NCBI GenBank assembly: GCA_028095005.1
Contig: CM051461.1
Location: forward strand, 41,465,968 to 41,529,967
DNA length: 64,000 nucleotides
Origin: Rhynchospora pubera
Lineage: Eukaryota; Streptophyta; Magnoliopsida; Poales; Cyperaceae
Reading direction: 5' to 3'
Shown: piece by piece, positions 22,780 through 34,458 of the stretch
Layout: each line of letters begins with the position of its first letter
How positions within the stretch are numbered: position 1 is the stretch's first letter
The notes under the pieces: model-generated
What the model was told of the DNA's origin: nothing
Seen by the model: only the letters and a program-made list of their open reading frames with translations
Databases searched by the model: none
Made by a program: the position numbers and the translations under genes

Positions 22780-23965
22780 GAGGAAATAATTGGTTACACT
22801 GGATCAAATGTGTTAGAAATGTGACTTGCGTCATCAACATAATTTAAATGTAAACTGTAAAGCTACCACTGCCTGTAAAAACTACATAGATGGGTTCTTT
22901 TAGAAGAAATCATCGCTTGACCATTCATGGTTTGTGGTTACACCGTAATTATTGAAAATCTAAGAAGAGTGTTACAATATCGGTAGCGGTACATGACCCA
23001 TAAAATTTGTTCTAAACTGGCCATCTAGAAGCAGAATATTCATAGATATAAGACACAGATCACAAATCTTCGTGCAATATTTCCACAATTGATTGATTGT
23101 TTTTCTTACTTGTATTATCTCTCAATGGAACACTGGAGCTTGCACCAAGAAATACATGACCCAAGCAGAAATGAAAAATAATAAACTTTTAATTCTGAAT
23201 GTCAGCGGTAATCAACTTCAAAACGATTAACATTTGTCGATAGCAGAAAATTCGTTTTTTGAAGAAAACCTCTAATCTTTTGAACAAAGAAACGAATGGC
23301 TAACATTGGGTGCTGTATAAATGTCAAAATCCACAAGCTAATAGCATGGATGAACATTATAAAACAAAGTCTGAATGTTTGAGAACGTCTAATTAAGCAA
23401 CGCAAAATCAGCAGTTAAGATCAACAATTTAGCAGATGCATGTAGCAGAAGTACTTCTCCATGTCTACTTGAGATCAAGCATATATATTCATAAGTCATC
23501 AGCTATACCAAATGAAGCAATTACTAATTAAGTTCTAATTGCACCATTTAGACCATAGACCGACTACAATTAAAATTCAACAAAGTTCCAGCATGATAAC
23601 ATTTCTCACCACGCATCCTCCATTGAACAAGAATCATGCACCTGCATAATTAAGAATATGATCCATATTCAAACCCACGGCCTGAATAAGTATCTGATCC
23701 AAATTCAACGGAGTCCCTGGGATCTGAAGAAGAATCTGATCCCCATTAATCAGTATGGCCCTGATCAAAATGTTTTCTACGCATGATTTATTTCATTTGA
23801 ATTGATTTCTTAGTATGATCCTGATAAAAATTTTCCAATGAAATGAATTCCATGTTAAAAAAATGGTATTTTGATCAGGGCCTATACGATCCATCTGCTT
23901 CGGAATATCTAAGACCCGACTCACCATTAGACACCACATCCAACTCAAAACCTGCACTGAACCCA
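22780..23965 (-). pseudogene. WEX-like copy C, 3' remnant
   Basis: 22790-23650 matches the 3' flanks of copies A and B. 23640-23760 and 23883-23965 match the acidic repeat tail and last coding part of copy B (for example ATATCTAAGACCCGACTC and AACCTGCACTGAACCCAC). Homology stops near 23965. The whole exonuclease domain (equivalent to about 19706-20530 in copy B) is absent. A 126-bp MITE is inserted in the remnant. The matching 5' leader lies at 49697-50872. Confidence 0.7.
23757..23882. mobile_element. 126-bp MITE in WEX-like copy C, possibly Harbinger-type
   Basis: Perfect 15-bp TIRs GGCCCTGATCAAAAT / ATTTTGATCAGGGCC are flanked by the 3-bp repeat TAT on both sides (23754-23756, 23883-23885). 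A 3-bp AT-only TSD and GG/CC termini fit Tourist-like PIF/Harbinger MITEs. Confidence 0.7.
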
Positions 23966-25292
23966 CTTTTTTCGGGCCTATCAATTCTGGCATTATGCAC
24001 AAAACATCCTTAATCGTTACGATTAAATCAAACGACCCGGATCTAAAAACAACCAGAAGATCTTGTTTCGAGCAGAGAGGGAAACACGCGACAGCCATTC
24101 GATTTAGCGAACGATAGTGATTTCTTGCGCTGCAAGCATGCCGCACGACACATGATTTGGATTCCCTACCAAGAGATGTGAATTGTTGTCATCCTTAATC
24201 AATCACATTGTTTGACCAAAAATAAAAGGTACCAAATTCATTGAACTGTTTTATTTGTTGTGTTATGAGTGGTTAATATGCAAAAGAGGTGTTACTGTGT
24301 CATGATACAAGTAAAACAGGGTTTTGCACCGGTCATGCCATCATACCTGCTCTAGTCCAAATTTCTCTTGGAGCCTTCTTTTTATTTTCACGGGACCCAC
24401 TAATCCAAATTTGGTCAAAGGAAAAAAAAATAAAAAATGGAAGTATAATCCCTAGCCGCACTAGCCTCGAAACCCGGAATCACATCCTTTGCCAACCTTT
24501 TAAGGTTGGTAGAGTGCCGATTTATGATCTGAACCGTTAGAACTAATCTCAATGATTAAGGGAGTCCCGTGCATGTAACCAGATTGATAGGCCCGAAAAA
24601 TTTTAACCGTCAAGATTAGATCTAACGGCTCGGATCAAATGTTGCCACTCGACACGATAGCAAAGACAACTCAACATATGCCTAACAGAAAGACACTGTA
24701 GGTGAGCAAAAATTAATAATGGAAAAAAAAGGAGCCTTCCGTGCTACCAGCATAACGATCACTCACAAATTTGTTCCGTGTACTTCTCTACAAGGGAGAG
24801 TAACTTGGAACTAAGGGCTCTGCACAGGGCCAATTTGACACTAAGCCAATTTGCATTGACCGAACTATCTTCACGCGTCACACTTCCTGACCAACTACAT
24901 TTGCCCGCACTTCGAGTTGACCACCACGCAAAATTGAAACTTCCAGCCACAGTCTTGCCAAACCAGTTACCTGAAAGAGCAAAACGAAAGTACAAAGTCA
25001 GAAGCTTGCCTAAAATGGGAAAAAGAGAGAACGCGAAGAGGTGGGGGAAAAAGAGAGAGAGAACACAGAGAAATCGCACCGACAAATTTCAGACGGATTC
25101 CTACAAAAGCAAATGCCCATGACGAATTGTTCTCCATAGCATTCATAATCGCCTGTTTATATCATTCAAGAAGAGGAAAACTTAGGCCACACTTTTGAGT
25201 TAAAATGAAACCAGCCTTCACACTGGTTTTATCTGCCCTGATGCCTTCTGGATGATAGCTCTAAGTGAATTGGGGAAAGAAGGAAACAGATT
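23966..25292. other. Region between copy C and the DUF629-like gene
   Basis: Starts at the copy C breakpoint. Two stretches (about 24015-24050 and 24600-24640) repeat a phrase of the type TTAACCGTCAAGATTAGATC ending in ACGGCTCGGATC, also seen at 51670-51715, so this is dispersed-repeat DNA. An antisense pair of open frames at 24759-25122 has no recognised domain; it could contain a 3' UTR or a missed exon of the neighbouring gene. Confidence 0.45.
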
Positions 25293-28200
25293 TCAAAGAG
25301 GAAATAATTTATCCCAAGAAATATCACTCACTTTACCAGGAGACAATACTGCCACTTTTAAAGAGTAGCATCCGCCTTGAACAAGCAATTGGTCGACAGT
25401 AGATAGGAACTCCTGAAATTATTTCACTTTTAAAGTACATAAGAAGATAATAAGTACAGGCAACGGAGTGGAAAAGAAAATATATTAAGATAAGCAGAAG
25501 TCATGCTACCTTCACATTATTGCACTCCAGAAACCTAAGGTTATTATCAAACCTAAATTTTGCCTGCACAAACAAAACAAATGGCACTCAAGAAAATCAT
25601 TACACAGGAAAATTAAGTATGTAAAAAAAGCCAGAACAGGATGTTATAATTGAGTTACATACATGTAGAAGCGATCCGACAGGCAGAACACATTCTGTCC
25701 TGTAGTCACTTAAGCAGAGGTCCGAAAGCAAGCGCTTCATCTTGTTTATTTGGTCAACTTCTCTAAGGATTTTTAGATCTTTCGAACGAAGCTTGGGAAA
25801 ACAAAAATTCATTCATCAATCTTATGAACGAAATGTGGTAAAAAAGTGTGGCAAAAGGAAGGTTAGAAGCAAACCTCAGTAATCAGATCATGCTTCATTT
25901 CTTTTAAAGCTTCTTTCATGGAATAGTTGCTCAAGGGATCACAGCCTTGACAATTAGCTTGCTTAAATAGTTGAGGGCAAAATCGGAACGGAAAATGGCA
26001 GGTGGAAATGGCCTCCTCCGTTAAAGAGAAAGCCTCCAAATACTTTAAGATCTCACGTTTAATTCCAAAGTGACGCCTCAAGTGACTGAGTTGATTCTGA
26101 AGATTGTGAACAATATCGTGACATTGTGTGCGCTTTGCCCGACCAAGTTCCCCCTCCTCATTGGCTGATGGCATTTCATAGAACTTCGTAGAATCCACAA
26201 GAAAGTAATCATAACTATTACGGTCAAGAGTGATGGAGTCCACCAAGTCTGACCCCTTTGCCACATCCTGTTTCAACTCTCCTCCTTCAACTGTACCATC
26301 TTGTTGAGGTATCAACCAATACTCATCATAAGCAATGCAAAGCTGGTGCTCATTCTCCAAATGCACCATATGGGACTCTCGATCTATGAATTTTCTATCA
26401 CAGGTGTAGCAAAGCCAGTACTTCCACGTCCTATTCAGTTTAAACCATCTTATCCCTTCTCGCACGCTCTTACCTATATCTCGGTGGTCCTTTTCACAGC
26501 ATATCAGGACATCAGAGATTGCCACCCAAAAGAGTGGGCCACTGCCCTCTGTTTCCCCAGTGGCACTATCACTCAAGGTTGAACCCAAGGTATGCAAAAT
26601 CGGGTTAGCCCTCCAAGGTACGTCATCCAGATCCGGATCACTGTCAGAATCACAGTCCGATTCACTCTCTTCGCAACTGACCTGCTGTTCAGTGTAGTCC
26701 TCTAGATTTGGTATCATTGGCAATTGCTGCATTTAAAAGAAAAAAGGGCAGACATGAGGCAGCATACAACAATACTTCCTGCTTGGCACTTCCATATAAG
26801 ATGATACATTTATCTTACTGAGTTTTGATATTCCCAGCTATTCATCTACTATGCAAGCAGTTCATACTTAAATTCACGACATAAATGATCTAATGATCTT
26901 ACAGGCTAATATTGGTTAATTACATAGATCTCGCAAAGAAAAATGAACAATATATCTTACACTGTATCCTTGTATGATGAGATAATTCGCAACTAAAATC
27001 AAACTAGTCAAAAAAAAATTCTTGTACAAAACTTGATCATGACCATTGGTTTCAGCAAGCAGAAATTCAAAACGGCCAGAACATTTCCAGCGCAATTTAG
27101 GAATGACCCCAGTATTAATCAGACCAAAATTAATTAGCATTGGTGGGTATGCTACACCCTGACATTTTTGCATCCCTAAAACCTAGCAAAAATATATTTC
27201 GATGTAGAATATCAGGTCCGGTAATGACAAAAATTTGCAGTGTCTGTGCATGGGTGCCAGGTTATGCAACTGCAACCCCAAAAATCAAAAGACTCATTAC
27301 ATAAACACGCATGCGTAATTCAAACATAAAGATGAGTTATCACATAAGAATGAATAAGATAGACGCTGTGAAGGCTTCACACAAAAACCATTACTTATCA
27401 GTCCAAGTTCATAAGGAAAAAAAAAATGAGCAACTCATTTGTAATTCGTATATACATACCGCAGCAGGATTTTCTTCTCTCATCTTACGGCGATGGAATC
27501 TCAAGTAAAAATACAATTTCAGCTGCAATTGAGAAGGCTCAACATGAGTCATAGTGTCTACAATACCAGAGATGGAAAGGAAACAACACATTTTACTGAC
27601 AAAATAAAAGCAAATAAACATTCCAGAAACTAACTTGCATACCCGTAAGAAAGATTTCATAAGAGGTAAAATATACATGCGACAGTCGAGAGCACACAAT
27701 TTGCGGAGTTGAGACTCCAAGCAGAGCAGTCTATTGACAAGTTGAAGCCGATTTTGCTGACTCTACAGACAAAATGTAGTAAAGTGGATCAACTACAGGA
27801 AATAAAGGAATCTATTATTATGTGGGGAAAGAAAAGACACTGTCTTCTACACAAACCTGAAAATGAGATGCAATGGAATCAGCTTTGTCGAGGTTTCCAA
27901 AACAAAAAGGCGAATTTGGGCCCCATAGAGATTGAATGGTCCAACTGCGATTACAACTTTCCCCCACAAAACAGCAATTTTGACAAGGTTGGGTCGAGTT
28001 TATCTGGTGAGTTGGGCCTGCATTGGTTTCACACTCTCGAAGCTCATTCATGACTTCCAGTACACAGGAAAAGATCTCTTTGGCTTTAGAAGGGACTCTT
28101 GGAATATCGGGAATGCATGCCCCATTACACAGTAATGAGAGTATTGATACCCTGTCACCAGAGCAGAGAGGCTCTGCCTTGTGAAATCTAAAAAGGCTCT

Positions 28201-29526
28201 CTTTAGAAGAAAAGGAAAGCACATCCAGAATCTCGCTCTTGCTCCAGCTAACATCGCCTTCAGCATGATCAGACAATACTTGATTTGTAGAAGACAATTT
28301 ATGTCGCTTAACAAACTGGGACATTGTCTTGACCATTTCAACAAAACGAGAGAGGTCGACTGCCTTCAACAGACAAAAGGAGAGGGGGGAGCATGCGAGA
28401 AGGCCTTGAAGCAAGTGAGTATTAAATCTGAGAGGGCGGCCATCAAAGATGTGCTTGGAAGCGAGGGCAGTAATTTTCGAGAAGTATCCATCAGAGAGCA
28501 ATGAAAAGGAAACCTGGTGATGTTCAGCTAGCAAGACCTGGAATTCTTTCTCCAATTCAACCAAAAGTCTTTTCCTCTCGGGGTCCTCTGAATATAGGCA
28601 ATGCAAGGAGCAAAGCCAATCAAAGTAAGCAAACTCACAGGCCAGAGTGCCATGCTGGTCGTCAAGACACATTGATGAGAGAAGATCTAGTGCAGTCTCG
28701 ATAACGATTGGTTTCCAGACCATCTTACTGAGAGCATCAGCACACCGTCGCTCCACAGCCAGATTGCGCCGCGCGGTTGGCCATGCGACAGGATGAGTCT
28801 GTGGGAAGTGCTCACATTTCAGGTGAGTGATGAGCGACTCATCATCCTGGAACAAACGCAAGCATTTGTGGTCGGGACAGAGGTACATCTCCCATGTACC
28901 GTGAAGCTCAAAAAACGCTATGGCGTCTGAAAGGAAACCGACCAGCCATGGGTGCCGGACAATCTCGCGGCAGAATGTGGCAAGATCAGAGGAAGGAACA
29001 GTGAGGAACTTCTGCATCCCTGAACCAACACATGAGAAGCTATTGTAATGCTGATCATAAATAAAATAAGGATTAAGGAAAGTTTAGATAAGTATCAGAC
29101 TTGAATACTGGTTGTGAACTTGTGATTTTGGTCATAGTGCTAAACCCCGCCCATTTTAATTGAGGGGTTAAGATCCCCTATCAGCTACAAGCACATAAAA
29201 TTGCATAAATATAAACAATTTTTTTATTATTTTTGTACGCATATAACTCATATACTATTGACATCTTTCTTCATTGTATAGAGACAGCCTTCAACAAAAT
29301 ACTAAATGTTTCGATTGTTCTTTAAGCTTGTTGTATATGCACATCTCCAAACATACTCGAAAAAAATAATAAAGAAATAAATAATTCCATATCCACAGAG
29401 CAAGATTGATCAACTATAATGAAAAATGAAAAGCATACTTGCTTCGTCGAGGGAGTTCCAGGCGTCTGGAGCCGCCTTTACCATATCAGTTCGGCTATAC
29501 TTGACAAAATCAGGGTATTTGGCCAT
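25293..29526 (-). CDS. DUF629-like protein with two C2H2-type finger modules
   Basis: Eight exons join in frame to 862 codons: 29526-29439, 29019-27857, 27762-27643, 27522-27460, 26726-25875, 25791-25663, 25563-25510 and 25412-25293 (TGA). All borders are GT-AG. Two similar modules are seen. Near the N-terminus is WEMYLCPDHKCLRLFQDDES with LITHLKCEHF; in exon 5 is WKYWLCYTCDRKF with ESHMVHLENEHQ. Each is a tryptophan-led C2H2-like finger as in plant DUF629 proteins, which usually sit before a ubiquitin-hydrolase (UCH) domain. I see no UCH Cys or His box here, so this is either a stand-alone DUF629 protein or the gene ends earlier than its relatives. Exon 5 also has a strongly acidic stretch (SCEESESDCDSDSDPDLDD). 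The terminal exon could instead splice on at CCTGGTAAA|GTGAGT, which would change the last 11 codons. The start is the ATG at 29526 (MAKYPDFVKYS); an in-frame GA-rich upstream extension to 29604 is judged 5' UTR. Family call is from memory of DUF629; cellular role unknown. Confidence 0.78.
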
Positions 29527-29529
29527 CAC

Positions 29530-29600
29530 CGCTTCTCTCTCTCTCTCCCGATCGCTCTCTTCCTCTCTCTCTCTCTCTCCCGTTCCCATCTTCTCTCTCG
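29530..29600 (-). promoter_or_regulatory. GA/CT-repeat 5' leader of the DUF629-like gene
   Basis: On the plus strand this is (CTCT)n; on the transcript it is GAGA-rich. Such tracts are frequent in plant 5' UTRs and core promoters. The run of Arg-Glu codons it creates upstream of MAKYP is an artefact of the repeat. Confidence 0.4.
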
Positions 29601-29689
29601 GCAAAATCCACAGATTAGGGTTAGGAAAAGGATAGTATTACTGTGAGAGGTCTATTTCCGTTCTCTTCTTTTCTTTTATAAATTTCTTC

Positions 29690-31586
29690 GGGAAAATCGT
29701 ATATAAACCTATCTAATCTTTACTATTTGGAAATCCTTTAATCCTGTATAGTTTGGACACAAATCCCTTTCATTATTTTTAAGGCAAAATTAAATATAAC
29801 CCCCTTGAAACATCTCTAATTAAAAATAACCCCCTCGAAGTTTCAAATTTAGATATATCCCTTTTTAATCATCTTAATAATAGATATAAACCCTTTTAGT
29901 CATTTTTATATATTCTAACAATATTTTTTTCAAAAAAATAATGAACTAAACAATATTTGGACGAAAATACCCTTCTCTCTTTCCTATCTCTCTTTCTCTC
30001 TGCGCCAATTAGTTGTCCATCAAACTATTTTCCAATAAAATTCACTTACCACAACAAAGAACCTCGTCAGATTCTTTTTTTTTGAGATTATAATGCACTT
30101 AGAATGGTATTTTAATAAAACAAATAGTACTCGGTTATTAAGGATCCATGAACCAGTGGCTAAAGTTCGAAGAAAAAAAGGTAAAAGCAAAGCTAAAAAG
30201 ATAAAATGAATAAAAGAGAAAAGTACAAAAAAGAACAAAGAAAATAGAAGGAAAACGGAAGGAGGTTTATCAGCCTATGTTGTACCAGTAGGCGAATGAA
30301 GTTTTTGTCTCCATTATTATTTAGCGCAGAAGAGAGAGATAGACAAGAGATATGGTATCTTTAGATAAGTTTTAGAATCATAACTTTTAGAAAGATATAA
30401 ATCGGGTCTAAATTTTCATGTTTAGTTCAAGCGGGAAGATGAAAGGTCTTGGACTGAAAGAGGGACATTTTCGTTCAAATATTGTACAGTTCATTATTTT
30501 ATTTAAAAATATTGTTAGAATATATAAAAATGATTAAAAAGGGTTTATATTTATTATTGAGATGATTAAAAGGGTTGTATCTAAATTTGAAGTTTCGAGG
30601 GGATTATTTCTAATTGGAGATATTTTGAGGGGGTTATATCTAATTTTGCCTATTTTTAATCATATTTTCAATTAAAAAAATAAAAAATTAAACTTATGAC
30701 TATAATACTCCTTCTATGTACGTGTATCCTTCTTTATCATGGACATAGACAACGATTCATCTTCCCTCCTCCAGCGATTTTTTTCGAAATTGACTATTTT
30801 ACATTTTTCCCTCCTCTAGGTTCTCTCTCCTTCTCTCTCGGATAAAATATATTCATCACTTGTATAAAATACTGATTAATGGAAAAGGTTTTTCTATACA
30901 CGAAACATTTTCTCCTATACAATCTTACAAGCACAATTTAAGTACTGATGTTATGTGGTTTAGGTCACTTTTTTCAATAGCTGTATATCTTACTGCGTAA
31001 TACTAACTTTCCAATATAAGTAGTTCGCTTGGAAAGTGAAGCCCTTAGTTAGTTCTTTGATTTATGGTATGGCCTTGTAAGCCACATAAGCCAAGATAGC
31101 ACTTGTAGAAGGAAAATTTTTTTCTTGTTATAGATAGCCAAGATAACAGAAACCCCATATTGGTTTATTAAACTACTTGAACTCTTTTGAGGTAGCCATT
31201 AATTATATTAATAATAATTTTAAGGAAAAAATTTTATTGCGTGTACACACATGAAGCATAGTTATATGGTTGAAGCCTTTAAGGCTTCTAATTAAAGGAC
31301 TAAAGGATGAGCGATATAATGCAAAAGAGCAGGTCAGAGAGAGAGAACACATGAAGGGCAAGTGATACGTGCAGAGAAAGATAGAAAATGAGGATAGACA
31401 AGGTATTTGAGCAATTCAACAAAGGGGTGCTTTAGTCATACCTATAATATAATATAAAGAAATTATTATCAGAAAAATGAAAAGGGTTTATATCCAAACT
31501 AAATAGGATTGGAGAGATTTATATGAAGATTCGAGGGGTTTATATCCAACTACCAAAGATAATAGGTGTTTATATCCAATTTTGCC
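29690..31586. mobile_element. Outer Mutator-type TIR element, carrying a nested insertion
   Basis: Left end GGGAAAATCGTATATAAACC, right end the inverse of GGCAAAATTGGATATAAACA. The 9-bp flanks are AATTTCTTC (29681-29689) and AATTTCTTT (31587-31595), one mismatch. Long subterminal inverted repeats (TAGTTTGGA(T/C)A, ATATAAACC) continue for about 100 bp. Removing the inner element leaves about 1 kb. Long TIRs and 9-bp TSDs are typical of MULEs. No transposase frame is present. Confidence 0.8.
29783..30650. mobile_element. Inner Mutator-type TIR element, 868 bp, perfect 9-bp TSD
   Basis: Ends are GGCAAAATTAAATATAACCC and the inverse of GGCAAAATTAGATATAACCC. Long TIRs run about 190 bp to the phrase GGACGAAAATACCCTT / inverse GACATTTTCGTTCAAATAT. 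The TSD TATTTTTAA is identical on both sides (29774-29782, 30651-30659). It sits inside the left arm of the outer element, so it inserted later. No coding capacity. Confidence 0.88.
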
Positions 31587-32065
31587 AATTTCTTTTGTCA
31601 GTTAGTAAGTAGTGACTATGTGTAGCCGAGTTTATTGACTAAAGGCACGTGCCTGTTTGCCTCTAAATTATGCTGCATGTAACTATACAATAAATCAAAA
31701 CCACAAAACAAAACACATCACAAATCAACCAAAACCAACCATATCTGCAATCATACAAAATAGCCTTGACAAACAGTCACAAAAGTATGAGAGATAAATA
31801 CAGAGATTCCTAAACAGTGGACGGTAATTCAATTACGGGAATGCCATATGGAGCCTTAGATATCCCTACAACTAATTACATCTGTGTCCTATATAACGGA
31901 AAATCTGAAGCAGTCATAGTTCTCACGTTCATACAGAGGACCCTGCAATATCTCGTGCCAAACTGACCAATGAATAGGCACCAAAACAATTTTACAAAAC
32001 CATGCAGCAAAATTAATCTCAAACTATAAATATCAGAATTGGGCTTGGGCTTTATATCAAATTGA

Positions 32066-32150
32066 ATAGGCCCATTTCTCTTTTTTATTTTCTGGCGGCC
32101 CAAACCGTGGTAAAAGCCCACACAAAATAGCGGCCCAACAAGTAATATAG
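32066..32150. promoter_or_regulatory. Cluster of GGCCCA/AAGCCCA motifs
   Basis: Within about 85 bp there are TAGGCCCATTTC, CGGCCCAAAC, AAAGCCCACAC and CGGCCCAACA, with GTACACGTGTCACC (a CACGTG G-box) downstream at about 32311. The arrangement resembles a plant housekeeping promoter pointing to the right, but no downstream gene was identified, so it may be the promoter of a lost or non-coding transcript. Confidence 0.4.
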
Positions 32151-32475
32151 GCATAACGGATTTAAGCCAGACGAACGGATCCAGACCCGTTATCAAAATT
32201 GAATCCGTGAGTCGGAAAACGACTCACGCGGGACTCATACGGGACTCAAGTCCGATTCAGTCGACTGGACCCAACACCAACCAGTGGACTTGACTCAGTC
32301 TGGTTAGGGGAGGTACACGTGTCACCTCCCTATTCGTGGGGACCATTACCGTTAAAAGCAAAAAGGGAAAAAAGAAAAGGATGGAACAGTACCATCCTTG
32401 TCAGACACGAGGCTCCGACGAAGACAAACGCCGTGCCGCCTTCTCAGGCCGCCTCAGTCCAAACCAACTTCACCA

Positions 32476-32679
32476 ATGAATCGGCGATGCTTCAACGATC
32501 TCAGCGACACCAAATTTGCAGGGAATCGGCGGAGGAATGGCTCGATTGGAGAAAGGGAGATGTCGACTGTCGGAGAAGAGATACAAGAAATTAGACAAAA
32601 TGGGAAGTGTAATTGTGCAATTGAAGCACGGTACATCTTCTCAAAGGGATTAGCAACACACCTGATGGAGCAATTCTGA
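32476..32679 (+). CDS. Weak short open frame downstream of the site-II cluster
   Basis: ATG at 32476 opens a 67-codon frame (MNRRCFNDLSDTKFAGNRRR) to TGA at 32679. It is placed where a first exon would be expected relative to the promoter-like motifs and has higher GC than the surroundings. No domain is recognised. It may be a first exon, an uORF or chance. Confidence 0.2.
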   Translation: MNRRCFNDLSDTKFAGNRRRNGSIGEREMSTVGEEIQEIRQNGKCNCAIEARYIFSKGLATHLMEQF

Positions 32680-33743
32680 GTGAAAAAGCTTGCAGAGAGG
32701 GTTGAGCTATCTCAGTCCTAAACAGCCACGGCGGAACTGTGCAAATGGAGGAGAAGAGTTCAAATGTGCTTCTCGAGGCAATAATTGAGCTTCGTCTTGA
32801 TCAGGGAGCATGCATAGGAGCAGCTTGGAGCCTCTGAAAATGCTACAGTCAAAGTAGCTTCTGGCTGGACACCTCCAGTAAAATTGGAGGGAAAAGACAA
32901 GGGAAATAAAAGGACTAGAGGTAAAAACAATCTTCTTATTCTGTAAGGGGTAGACCTTATGGCAATTTTTTTTTTATCATGAGTATTGAGAAGAATATGC
33001 CGATTTGTTTTCAATATTAGACATTCAAATTGATATGAAAAAAGTCATGAATCGTGCTTTTACTATCTATATTTAGATTGTTCAACAGGAACATGCCATA
33101 AGATATGGTTAAGACTTATATACAGTTTTGAGTGTCCATTTTGCCCCTGAGAAATAATCTCTATGCTTAAGCAGACATGTTTTAGTTTGTAGATCTATAG
33201 TAGCTACGTTGGAAGAGACATAGATATCAAAGCAGCAGCGCCCAGGTTTCTCAATTATTTCTTTTACTTTCTAATTTTCAGAACTTAATCAAGCATCACT
33301 TATGATGATGAATATGATTATGCAAGTTAACTCACAGCTTAGGTACTTGGTTTCACATTAGGGAGACAAAAGGGAATAGCAGCTATGAAGAAAGATGAAA
33401 GTTGTGAGCTATTTGTATTTTTGTTAGTGTATACTCAGTTCTGTGTTGCATCGTTGGTAAATTAAGAATTTGGCTATTATGTGAAAAAGTTTCTAATTAT
33501 GTTTGAAATGCTATTCTATTATATGGCATCATATCTGAATACTTCATTACCTCATTGTCAAATTGCATGATTTTACTTATTTAAGCATTGCAAACTAAAC
33601 GCAATGTTTTATCACTTTTATTTTCGGTTCTACCTCACAATTTGTGTTGTTCATCTTTCTGCGCCAGTGAAGTCAGCTCAGCTCCTCTAGCTGATTTACA
33701 CCATAAAGGTCATGTGCCTCTTATTTTTTTTTGTGTTGTTTGT

Positions 33744-33764
33744 TTGTGTGTGTGTGTGTGTGTG
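33744..33764. repeat. (GT)n microsatellite
   Basis: About ten GT units followed by a T run. Nothing functional inferred. Confidence 0.9.
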
Positions 33765-34382
33765 TTTTTTTTTGGTTGGTTTGAAACCAACGATTTTGTG
33801 TGTTGCTTACTAAATTTCATTTTTGTGATTTTGATGTAGTACCTTTTCTTCCTGTGTATGATACACAGCTTGGTGTGCTCTATATAGACTCTTATTTTGA
33901 AACACAATCAGTTCGGAGACAGATCATCATTAATTAGAGAGGGGACGGTTTCTTTATTTGCAGTTAGAACAATTTTAATTCTAGATCATCCTATTTATGT
34001 CATGGCACAATAATATATTTAATGTTGTTAGAAACATATAGTTTAAATTCAATTATTGAGGATATACAGCTTTGATGGGCCGAAGACCATATCTTTTCAT
34101 TTTGATTTTCCTTCATTTATTCGTTTTAGATGCCTATTGTGTTGTCAATGTCATGCTTCGTTTGAAACCTTTGTTTCGCAAAAAAATGTGATTGCCATAA
34201 TCAGCATAGTGACTGGCTGGTGTCATGTTCATGTCACCCTTTGCAAGGCTTCTTGATTAATTTCATAATATAGTAACTATGTGATCGATAGAACTTTCTT
34301 ATTGTACTATCATCTCAATAGGTCAGTGGCTATATAAAAATATATAAGCCGCTCGTAAAATTAGAGATGCGTAAAATTATCA

Positions 34383-34458
34383 TCGATAGAACTTTATGTG
34401 GTCAACTAAGCCGCTCATAAAAATTATAATCGATAGAACTTTATGTGGTCAACTAAGC
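34383..34458. repeat. Two copies of a roughly 30-bp phrase
   Basis: ATCGATAGAACTTTATGTGG followed by TCAACTAAGC occurs at 34383 and again at 34428, with a related GATCGATAGAACTTTCT at 34283 and a repeated CCGCTCATAAA / TGGTCATAAA after each. A small tandem duplication. A (CAGTAT)n-like stretch follows at 34540-34585. Confidence 0.7.

Noticed and set aside
24759..25122. Overlapping open frames on both strands (108 and 114 codons)
   Set aside because: Neither has a recognisable domain or splice support to the neighbouring gene; kept only as a possible UTR.
27709..28704. Plus-strand open frames of 67-114 codons
   Set aside because: Antisense to exon 2 of the DUF629-like gene; no domain.
29410..29604. 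Upstream start giving an Arg/Glu-rich N-terminus for the DUF629-like protein
   Set aside because: The extension is just the GA-repeat leader; the ATG at 29526 gives a more normal start.
33710..33907. Open frame with a Thr-His repeat
   Set aside because: Translation of the GT microsatellite.
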